This document shows positions 1-4,948 of a stretch of DNA of 8,506 nucleotides, piece by piece. Under the pieces are notes generated by a model. The model was not told where the DNA came from, did no database searches, and saw only the letters and a program-made list of their open reading frames with translations. Within the stretch, counting starts at the first letter, position 1. Each line of letters opens with the position of its first letter. Source of the stretch: Methanobrevibacter sp. (GTDB taxonomy: Archaea; Methanobacteriota; Methanobacteria; Methanobacteriales; Methanobacteriaceae); assembly GCA_016838945.1 (NCBI GenBank), contig JADLKP010000095.1, forward strand, positions 1-8,506. Reading direction: 5' to 3'. Both the position numbers and the translations under genes were made by a program.

Positions 1-33
1 TTTATTTAACAAATAAAGAATATATTCTGCTTT

Positions 34-122
34 AAAGTAATACTTTATAAATAAATAATTTTTATAAAAGTATTACAAAAGTATTACTTTAATAATGAAT
101 TACATTAGGAAAGTATTACTTT
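34..122. promoter_or_regulatory. Cluster of 13-bp palindromes (candidate metal-regulator operators) upstream of cbiM
   Basis: Perfect odd-centred palindromes of the form AAAGTA-N-TACTTT occur at 34-46, 78-90 and 110-122. A half-matching copy (AAAGTATTACAAA) is at 67-79 and another half-site is at 163-171. Centres fall at 40, 73, 84 and 116, so spacings are 33, 11 and 32 bp, close to whole helical turns; a protein could bind all sites on one DNA face. The last palindrome abuts a TATA-like TTTTATATAT (121-130). GTATTAC/GTAATAC half-sites are reminiscent of NikR-type nickel operators, but the short odd-centred layout does not match the classic widely spaced NikR box, so the regulator is unknown. 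The cluster could also serve a divergent gene to the left of the window. Confidence 0.55.
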
Positions 123-130
123 TTATATAT
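121..130 (+). promoter_or_regulatory. TATA box candidate for the cbiM transcript
   Basis: TTTTATATAT is a good archaeal TATA box directly next to the 110-122 palindrome, which would place the operator over the TFB-recognition side. A start about 25 nt downstream (around 150) would give a leader of about 190 nt before cbiM. That leader contains a possible 10-bp hairpin (167-176 with 193-202). An alternative weaker AT-rich box lies near 250-262. Confidence 0.4.
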
Positions 131-341
131 GAGTGGTTTTTAATGGAATCAAAAAATTTTCTAAAGTAATAATGAATATTATTTTTTATATTTTCATTAT
201 TATATGAGGATATAAATTTATTCATTTATTTAATTTAATTTATTTTAATTTAATTAAATATTTATTGATCATTTAAAACATTCTAAAGTAGGCTTCTATA
301 GTGTGATTTATTTATAAACTTAAAATTGGAGGAAAAATAAT

Positions 342-968
342 ATGCATATACCTGATGGTTTTATACCTCTTGGCCAATGTGCAATCTACTATGTGATCTT
401 GATTATTGCATTGTACTTTGCAGGTAAATGGGCAAGAGCAAATCTTGATGAAAAACGTATACCATTGCTTGCAGTATTAGCTGCAGGTATTTTTGCAATC
501 ATGTCCATGAATATGCCAATTCCATTTGGTACCAGTGGTCACATGGTTGGTGGAGCATTAGTAGCTATTGTATTTATGGCTCCTGAAGCTGCTGTTTTAG
601 TATTCACTGCAGTATTGCTTATTCAAGCTTTATTCTTTGGAGACGGAGGAATCACTGCTTTAGGTGCAAACGTATTCAACATGGCAATTGTTGGAGGATT
701 CGTTGGTCTTTACACCTTTAAAGGTTTACAAGGCATAATTGGCAAATATCCTTCTGCATTTGTAGCAGCATGGCTTGCAACTTTAGTTGCAGCAGTAGTG
801 GCAGCTATTGAAATGGCTATTGCAGGAACTTTCCCATTGACTGTAGGAATTGCTTCTATGGCGCTTTACCATGCATTCATTGGTATAATTGAGGGTGTAT
901 TAACTGTAATTGTTCTTTATGCTCTTGAGAAATTCAGACCAGACTTATTGGCATGGAACAGAGAATAG
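342..968 (+). CDS. cbiM: ECF-type nickel/cobalt transporter substrate-binding (S) component CbiM/NikM
   Basis: This 208-residue polytopic membrane protein is the substrate-specific component of an ECF (energy-coupling factor) importer for Co2+ or Ni2+. It begins MHIPDG, the hallmark N-terminus in which the Met1 amino group and His2 take part in metal coordination in the CbiM/NikM family. A second expected ligand, His67, is present in PFGTSGHMVGG. The remainder is hydrophobic with several membrane segments, and the length is normal for a stand-alone CbiM. The start is set by GGAGGA at 328-333, 8 nt before the ATG, and by the need for His at position 2. The next gene starts 9 nt after the stop and is almost certainly co-transcribed. 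In methanogens the imported metal would serve cobamides (Co) or hydrogenases and cofactor F430 (Ni). Sequence alone does not decide between the two metals, although the PDGLE partner leans towards nickel. Confidence 0.95.
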   Translation: MHIPDGFIPLGQCAIYYVILIIALYFAGKWARANLDEKRIPLLAVLAAGIFAIMSMNMPIPFGTSGHMVGGALVAIVFMAPEAAVLVFTAVLLIQALFFGDGGITALGANVFNMAIVGGFVGLYTFKGLQGIIGKYPSAFVAAWLATLVAAVVAAIEMAIAGTFPLTVGIASMALYHAFIGIIEGVLTVIVLYALEKFRPDLLAWNRE

Positions 969-977
969 GGTGGTAAT

Positions 978-1271
978 ATGGAATTAAGTCAAAGTGATAA
1001 ATATTTAATTGTTGTAGGGATCATATTTTGTATTGCTTTAGCAGTATTGTCCCCTTACATTGCATCTGGCGATCCGGACGGATTAGAAAAATCTGCTGAA
1101 GACGCGGCAGTTGGTGAAGATGTTGAATCTCCAGTAATGGAATCCCCATTCCCAGACTATACCTATGAACCTTTAGACAAATTAGGTGAGATCGGCGTTT
1201 TAATATTCGGTGGTCTGATTACACTGATTGTCGGTTTAGGAATAGGTTATGCATTAAAAAAATCTAACTAA
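978..1271 (+). CDS. cbiN: PDGLE-domain protein, CbiN/NikN-type accessory subunit of the Ni/Co ECF transporter
   Basis: This 97-residue protein has two membrane helices (about residues 8-27 and 73-92) joined by a short acidic extracytoplasmic loop. Such small proteins partner with CbiM/NikM and are needed for metal transport in studied systems. The loop carries DPDGLEK (32-38) and PFPDY (57-61), signatures of the PDGLE domain, which is better known from NikN-type nickel systems than from classical CbiN. The start is supported by GGGTGG at 968-973, which overlaps the cbiM stop codon, with the ATG 9 nt after that stop; this implies translational coupling. The stop codon sits inside an 8-bp hairpin (1265-1287). 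Family identity is clear. The cbiN symbol follows usual practice in methanogens, and nikN would be equally defensible. Confidence 0.88.
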   Translation: MELSQSDKYLIVVGIIFCIALAVLSPYIASGDPDGLEKSAEDAAVGEDVESPVMESPFPDYTYEPLDKLGEIGVLIFGGLITLIVGLGIGYALKKSN

Positions 1272-1287
1272 TTCTTGTGATTAGTTA
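1265..1287 (+). terminator. Hairpin at the end of the cbiM-cbiN message
   Basis: TAACTAAT (1265-1272) pairs perfectly with ATTAGTTA (1280-1287) around a 7-nt loop. It overlaps the stop codon of the PDGLE gene and is followed by AT-rich sequence without a long T-tract. It may be a weak terminator or an mRNA end-stabilising or processing hairpin; transcription could still continue into cbiQ. Confidence 0.4.
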
Positions 1288-1414
1288 ATTTATTTAAAAT
1301 CTTTTAGTATTTTAAATTTAGAAAAAACATGATCTTGGATATGAATTATTTTTATAATTTTTATCTGAGATTCACCTCTTTTTCTATTAATCTTTTGGTT
1401 AAGTATTAATAGCT

Positions 1415-1435
1415 GATTTTAAATATATATTATAA
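1415..1435 (+). promoter_or_regulatory. Possible separate promoter for cbiQ
   Basis: The 217-nt gap between the PDGLE gene and cbiQ contains the TATA-like run TTTAAATATATATTATAAAA about 55-70 nt before the cbiQ start. This suggests that cbiQ can be transcribed on its own. No copy of the upstream AAAGTA-N-TACTTT palindrome was seen here. The gap otherwise holds only AT-rich sequence. Confidence 0.4.
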
Positions 1436-1488
1436 AATTAATTAAAATTAAAAAAACGATTTTTTTTCAATAATGATTATGTGGTATT

Positions 1489-2319
1489 ATGGCAATAGAA
1501 GAAGTTAGAACATTAGAGATGATATCCTCTAAGGATACAATTATTCATAATTTGGAGGGTAGAGTTAAACTTGTTGCCATTTTACTCATTATTCTTTTTA
1601 CTGTTTTTTCAGATAGGCTGATAGTTCCAGTAGTGCTTGAGGCATTTCTATTGATCATCATGTATTTGGCAGAATTGTCTTTTAAGGAAAGCTTTAAAAG
1701 AGTGCTTTTGCTATTGCCATTCGGTGGTTTTGTGATAGCATTCCAACCATTCATACACCCTGGAAATATTATCTGGCAGGGTCCTTATTCATGGCTTTTC
1801 ATTACAGATAATGGTTTAAATTGGACCGTCCTTTTATTTGCTAGATTGATTGTTTGTTTGACAGCTATTGTGATATTGTCATCTACCTCACCTATGCAAG
1901 AAGTGGTGCAATCATTCAGAAAACTTGGAATGCCAAGAGATCTTGCTATGATCTTAACCATTATGGTAAGGTTCCTGTTTATTTTTGTAGATGAGCTAAG
2001 GGATATAAGGCAATCAATGGCATCCAGAAATTTTGATGCATTCAATAAGGCAATCTCCTATAAATGGAGAGTAAAGCAAGTGGGATACAGTATAGCCATG
2101 ATGTTTTTGAAGGCTTATGAGAAAGGAGAAACAATTTATTTAAGTATGGCAAGCAGATGCTTCTCTGACAATTCCGCTTTGTATCATGCAAGGACCATTA
2201 TTGGGAAAAGGGAGTATATCTATTTGGGGTCAGTAATAATCATTATAGTTGCTTTGGAATTGATTGTATTGTTCTATTCCAATCATTTAGCTTACTTTGG
2301 ACTCTCTTTGTCCTTATAA
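1489..2319 (+). CDS. cbiQ: ECF transporter transmembrane (T) component CbiQ
   Basis: This 276-residue membrane protein is the coupling subunit that connects the CbiM S-component to the CbiO ATPases in Ni/Co ECF importers. The N-terminal half is strongly hydrophobic (about residues 28-60, 72-90 and 112-132). The cytoplasmic C-terminal half carries the two coupling motifs of the family, both as SMASR: ASR at 178-180 followed by NF, and ASR at 221-223 followed by CF. Family members usually have A/S-R-G at these sites, so the glycine is replaced by Asn in the first motif and Cys in the second. A final membrane helix spans about 246-263. The ATG is preceded by GTGGT at 1481-1485, similar to the GGTGGT used by the PDGLE gene. 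The expected cbiO neighbour does not follow; non-coding RNA-like sequence does. Confidence 0.92.
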   Translation: MAIEEVRTLEMISSKDTIIHNLEGRVKLVAILLIILFTVFSDRLIVPVVLEAFLLIIMYLAELSFKESFKRVLLLLPFGGFVIAFQPFIHPGNIIWQGPYSWLFITDNGLNWTVLLFARLIVCLTAIVILSSTSPMQEVVQSFRKLGMPRDLAMILTIMVRFLFIFVDELRDIRQSMASRNFDAFNKAISYKWRVKQVGYSIAMMFLKAYEKGETIYLSMASRCFSDNSALYHARTIIGKREYIYLGSVIIIIVALELIVLFYSNHLAYFGLSLSL

Positions 2320-2405
2320 TTTTTCTATTTTATTTCATTATAGGTTTTTATTTATTATTTTATTTATTTTAATATAGGGTTAATTTTATCATATTTTTCT
2401 ATAAA

Positions 2406-2488
2406 TTTAGGCATACCTAAAAATTTAGAAACATTTATATATGATGAAGACAAATCTATAATTAACAATAAATTTAGGCGTACCTAAA
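2406..2488 (+). promoter_or_regulatory. Promoter 1: TATA box between two DtxR-like metal-repressor palindromes
   Basis: TTTAGGCATACCTAAA (2406-2421) and TTTAGGCGTACCTAAA (2473-2488) flank the TATA box TTTATATAT (2434-2442), preceded by purine-rich GAAAC as a BRE-like element. A start about 25-30 nt past the TATA box (around 2464) would put the second palindrome at the very start of the transcript, a position suited to repression. TTTAGG-N4-CCTAAA resembles the recognition sites of DtxR/IdeR/TroR-family metal-dependent repressors found in archaea; that assignment is by consensus resemblance. The box centres are 67 bp apart, exactly as in the second promoter at 2887-2969. Confidence 0.7.
2416..2478 (+). 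repeat. 63-bp promoter-core repeat, copy 1 (copy 2 at 2897-2959)
   Basis: These 63 bases match those at 2897-2959 with a single difference (A at 2452, T at 2933), at a constant offset of 481 bp. The repeat runs from the right arm of the first palindrome through the TATA box to the left arm of the second. Identity falls away sharply beyond it, so the promoter core is far better conserved than the transcribed bodies. Confidence 0.9.
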
Positions 2489-2814
2489 TATTATTGTTTC
2501 TTTAAAAATCTTAATTATGTTGTTTATTAGTTTGGATATAATAATCTAAAGTTTTCGATAATTATCTTCCTCCCTTTCTTTAGATTATTATTATCCTTAT
2601 TTTCCTACACACATCATTTTCTTATGTAGTCTCGCTCACTACATCTTTTTAGGAAAATTGGACTAATGAAAACTTTTTAGGATTATAAGGAACCATTTTA
2701 TAATAACATATTTTGCGTATTGTTATTAGCAATCTCCAAATAGGTACATGGCATTCTAAATCCCAGGTTTGCTATGTACTGCCTCTTATTTTATTAATTT
2801 TTTCTTTTTTTTTT
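2464..2814 (+). ncRNA. Candidate structured regulatory RNA 1 from a metal-regulated promoter
   Basis: This stretch has no credible ORF but several strong stems. (a) A 14-bp stem 2538-2551/2578-2591 has a 26-nt loop containing CTTCCTCCC (2566-2574), which is complementary to Shine-Dalgarno sequences. (b) A 9-bp stem 2599-2607/2650-2658 encloses the 17-mer ACACACATCATTTTCTT (2607-2623) and a 7-bp hairpin 2624-2630/2638-2644 with loop CTCGCTC. (c) An 8-bp hairpin is at 2701-2708/2721-2728. (d) An unpaired CTCCAAA lies at 2734-2740. (e) A terminator hairpin follows, with a long T-tract ending at 2814. The same order of elements recurs in the unit at 2945-3290. The boundaries are predicted from the TATA box and T-tract. 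It is unlikely to be a riboswitch because no gene follows in cis. Function is inferred: a trans-acting antisense-type sRNA. I do not recognise a named RNA family. Confidence 0.7.
2743..2814 (+). terminator. Terminator of RNA 1
   Basis: An 11-bp stem (2743-2753 with 2770-2780, including two G-U pairs) encloses a 16-nt loop containing TCCC. It is followed by a T-rich stretch that ends in near-continuous T from 2797 to 2814. Long U-tracts are the main termination signal in archaea, so this is a strong end for the upstream transcript. Confidence 0.7.
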
Positions 2815-2886
2815 AAATCTATTTCTGTTTTGATATTTTATTATTCTTTATTGTTTTTTAGATTATGATCCATAGTTCATTAAAAT

Positions 2887-2969
2887 TTTAGGTATGCCTA
2901 AAAATTTAGAAACATTTATATATGATGAAGACTAATCTATAATTAACAATAAATTTAGGTAAACCTAAA
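2887..2969 (+). promoter_or_regulatory. Promoter 2: second TATA box between two DtxR-like palindromes
   Basis: TTTAGGTATGCCTAAA (2887-2902) and TTTAGGTAAACCTAAA (2954-2969) flank TTTATATAT (2915-2923) with the same spacings as promoter 1. The first box is the exact reverse complement of the first box of promoter 1, so both are the same operator in opposite orientation. Centres vary (CATA, CGTA, TATG, TAAA) while the TTTAGG/CCTAAA arms never do, which marks the arms as the bound element. A start near 2945 is predicted. Confidence 0.7.
2897..2959 (+). repeat. 63-bp promoter-core repeat, copy 2
   Basis: This is the partner of the repeat at 2416-2478, with one mismatch. The two copies drive adjacent, similarly sized structured RNAs in the same direction, which points to an old tandem duplication with later divergence of the bodies. 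Confidence 0.9.
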
Positions 2970-3290
2970 TTATTGTGATATTGAATAAAAATCTGTAATA
3001 ATCTTTTTAATGATAAATTTCTTTATTCAAGTTAAATTGTACATAGTATTAGTTAATCATAACAATCCACACCTCTTGGATAAAGAATTTATTATTAATT
3101 TTAGTCGATGGGTTTTGCATAAACACACATCATTTTCTTCTGTCTATAATCGCTCTCACATGCAAAATTCAAAGTACTAAAAAAGATATGGATCAACAAT
3201 TCAATTAAACAATCTTCATAGTAAATAGTTAGTTTATTTACTCAACCTCCAAAATCAGTTCATAGCAATGCTATGAATTTTTTCTTTCTT
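2945..3290 (+). ncRNA. Candidate structured regulatory RNA 2, paralogue of RNA 1
   Basis: There is no credible ORF. (a) A long 5' stem pairs 3007-3028 with 3078-3098 (21 bp, one bulged T, two G-U pairs); its large loop holds CCACACCTCTT (3067-3077), which includes CACCTC, like the 16S anti-Shine-Dalgarno. (b) A stem of up to 12 bp (3109-3120/3160-3171) encloses ACACACATCATTTTCTT (3123-3139), identical to RNA 1, and TCGCTC (3150-3155). (c) A 7-bp hairpin is at 3220-3226/3236-3242. (d) Unpaired ACCTCCAAAAT (3245-3255) follows. (e) A perfect 8-bp terminator hairpin and T-tract close the unit. The distance from the 17-mer to CTCCAAA is 124 nt here and 127 nt in RNA 1. The promoter and overall length (about 346 versus 351 nt) also match. 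Function as a trans-acting sRNA is inferred. Confidence 0.7.
3259..3290 (+). terminator. Intrinsic terminator of RNA 2
   Basis: TTCATAGC (3259-3266) pairs perfectly with GCTATGAA (3270-3277) around an AAT loop. TTTTTTCTTTCTT follows immediately, with a further T-run at 3292-3297. It is the clearest hairpin-plus-U terminator in the region and marks the end of a transcript although no protein gene precedes it. Confidence 0.8.
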
Positions 3291-3427
3291 ATTTTTTATT
3301 AAATTTTTTTATTTTTATTATTTTAAAGGAATATGCCCTTTTTGTTATTTTTTTATTTTTTTATTTTAAAAAAAGTTGCCTATTTTTTGCTATTTAAGAA
3401 AAGATTTATTCTATAATTTTTATTTTT

Positions 3428-3435
3428 AAAAAAAA
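3428..3435 (-). terminator. U-tract downstream of the polymerase gene
   Basis: Read on the minus strand, about 40 nt after the stop codon of the polymerase gene, the sequence is CCCCTTC followed by a run of T (A-tract 3428-3435 on the plus strand). This is a plausible archaeal U-tract terminator without an obvious hairpin. The stretch 3298-3427 between the converging units is otherwise AT-rich, with a weak AAAGG/CCTTT hairpin at 3325-3341. Confidence 0.4.
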
Positions 3436-3472
3436 GAAGGGGTATTTTGATAATAGATTAATATAATTTAAT

Positions 3473-4798
3473 TTAATAGATTTTCATACCTTTATCCTTT
3501 AGGATAGCTGCTAAATAGATAAAGGATATGATGAAGAAATAGAATAAGACCTGTATATCCAATATTCCAGTTTCAACACCTACAATGGAATAGGTTAAAA
3601 TGATGCTGTATATTGCAATATAAAATGAATCCTGTGTGATTTTAATGATCTTATATCCGGCTCCTAAGATGAATCCAAGGAGGCACATCTCCACTGCAAC
3701 ACCAACTTTGCCGAAATCAACAAGCATTTGGCCTAATAATGTTGGGGTTACGGTAACTTCTGTTCTCCAAGCTATTAGCTTACCCACCAGCATTCTTGGT
3801 CCAAGGTCGCTTCCAGGCATTGAACTTGCAAGCATCTTGCCATGCAGGATTCCGAAATTGCCTGAAATCTGATTCAGGAGGTTCAATACATGCATTGTAA
3901 AGTTTGCTCTTGCTTCCAAGGTGGAGAACATGTTTGTGTTTGAGCTGATTGCAAGCTCATTCAATGACCTTAAATAGCCTATTCCCATAATTGCACAGAC
4001 TCCAATCAATGCTCCTAAAATCACTTCCCAAACAGATAGGATCTTGCCATAATATCCGATGATTATCATCATAAGCAAAATTGCTATGATTGGTGTTCTG
4101 TATTCAAGTGCAAGAACGGTTATGATTCCAATCGCTGTCAATAAGAGGAATCTGAATCTTATTTGGCTGCGACTTATTTGGCCTTTTTTAAACTTGTCTA
4201 AATAGTGTGATGCAATCAATCCTATTCCAGGAATCACTAAAAAGACAGGCATTGTAAATATTGGCTTAAGGGAATACCTTAAAGAGGATTTCAGTAAAGG
4301 AACTCCTCCAACAGATGCAATGCTTATGAATAAGAATACTATTCCAATCAAAGTAAGGCAGAATCCTATTGAATACACATCTTTTGTATTGAATAATGGG
4401 ATTGAATTTCCATGAGATTTAAGAGCATCATCATTTTCATCAGTTTGATTGTTCAAGATAAATTTTGGAAGGACTGTTGATCCGATGAAAAAGCTGATGA
4501 ATGCAATGATGATTACTATTTGCAAATCCCTTGATACCGGATCTGTAGCAAGGAGTAAAAATAGTGTAAATGTTACCAAAACGATAAGAGGTGAAAATAT
4601 TTCTTCGCTTAATATTCTGCTTTTATTGAAGATTGACAGGAATTTTTCATTTGGATATAATCTCTTGAAATAACTGTTAACCCATTCCTTTTCAAAAAAT
4701 CCGATTATATTGAAAATAAGTGTGAATAAAAAGGATTTTCTAAGTATATCTTCTATATCCCTAGTTATTTTGCTAGTTATAGAATATATTAAGCTCAT
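3473..4798 (-). CDS. Wzy-like oligosaccharide repeat-unit polymerase family membrane protein
   Basis: This 441-residue protein has about ten hydrophobic segments (approximately 68-84, 92-110, 143-163, 180-199, 215-231, 236-250, 258-276, 353-380, 391-410 and 414-432). It has a large soluble loop at about 277-352. The layout of many helices plus one large loop late in the chain is that of O-antigen/oligosaccharide polymerases. The segment TVTPTLLGQMLVDFG (348-362), just after the loop, and YRTP (233-236) resemble the archaeal PF01901-type family. Such enzymes join lipid-linked oligosaccharide units on the outer face of the membrane; the product here is unknown, possibly a surface polysaccharide. 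The N-terminal 65 residues are a basic, mostly soluble extension. The ATG is preceded only by a weak GTGA. The DUF4330-like gene lies upstream on the same strand, 150 bp away, across a pentanucleotide tract. Confidence 0.75.
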   Translation of the reverse strand: MSLIYSITSKITRDIEDILRKSFLFTLIFNIIGFFEKEWVNSYFKRLYPNEKFLSIFNKSRILSEEIFSPLIVLVTFTLFLLLATDPVSRDLQIVIIIAFISFFIGSTVLPKFILNNQTDENDDALKSHGNSIPLFNTKDVYSIGFCLTLIGIVFLFISIASVGGVPLLKSSLRYSLKPIFTMPVFLVIPGIGLIASHYLDKFKKGQISRSQIRFRFLLLTAIGIITVLALEYRTPIIAILLMMIIIGYYGKILSVWEVILGALIGVCAIMGIGYLRSLNELAISSNTNMFSTLEARANFTMHVLNLLNQISGNFGILHGKMLASSMPGSDLGPRMLVGKLIAWRTEVTVTPTLLGQMLVDFGKVGVAVEMCLLGFILGAGYKIIKITQDSFYIAIYSIILTYSIVGVETGILDIQVLFYFFIISFIYLAAILKDKGMKIY

Positions 4799-4855
4799 AT
4801 TTTCACGTTATTTATTTTTTAAAGTTCTCAGCAATATTTCTCTAGGTCTGTTTTG

Positions 4856-4948
4856 TTTACTTTAGTTTGCTTTGCTTTGCTTTGCTTTACTTTACTTTAC
4901 TTTACTTTACTTTAGTTTAGTAGTTTAGTTTAGTTTAGTTCAGTTCAT
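4856..4948. repeat. Pentanucleotide tract (TTTGC / TTTAC / TTTAG)n
   Basis: Uninterrupted 5-bp units run from 4856: TTTAC, TTTAG, then four TTTGC (4866-4885), five TTTAC (4886-4910) and two TTTAG (4911-4920). A 3-bp slip (TAG) follows, then three TTTAG, TTCAG and TTCAT, ending exactly at the stop codon of the DUF4330-like gene (4949). The block structure of three unit types, each in a homogeneous run, indicates expansion by slippage after point mutation. The tract lies in the leader/linker of the polymerase gene, so length change would alter spacing, not reading frame. Confidence 0.9.

Noticed and set aside
34..122. Classical NikR box
   Set aside because: The half-sites resemble NikR sites but occur as compact 13-bp palindromes, not as two half-sites at the fixed wide spacing of known NikR operators; kept as an unnamed operator.
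142..341. Cobalamin riboswitch in the long cbiM leader
   Set aside because: The leader is almost all A/T with one simple hairpin and none of the G/C-rich conserved core expected of a cobalamin riboswitch.
2406..2969. CRISPR array
   Set aside because: The repeated element is a promoter core present only twice, 481 bp apart, with TATA box and operators; no spacer-repeat periodicity.
2464..3290. Tiny ORFs inside the two RNA units (for example ATG at 2667 and at 3188)
   Set aside because: They are 4-6 codons long, differ between the paralogous units and lack ribosome binding sites, so peptide coding is not supported.
2464..3290. Riboswitch or leader interpretation of the structured units
   Set aside because: No coding gene follows either unit on the same strand; each ends in its own terminator, and the next gene is convergent.
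2320..3472. Degenerate or frameshifted cbiO between cbiQ and the polymerase gene
   Set aside because: No Walker A (GxxGxGKS/T), signature LSGGQ or Walker B codons are recognisable in any frame; the region is organised as promoters, stems and terminators instead.
4429..4438. Ten-base complement of the shared 17-mer (CATCATTTTC) within the polymerase mRNA
   Set aside because: It lies deep in the coding region, encoding an Asp/Asn-rich stretch, and a 10-mer of this composition is likely by chance.
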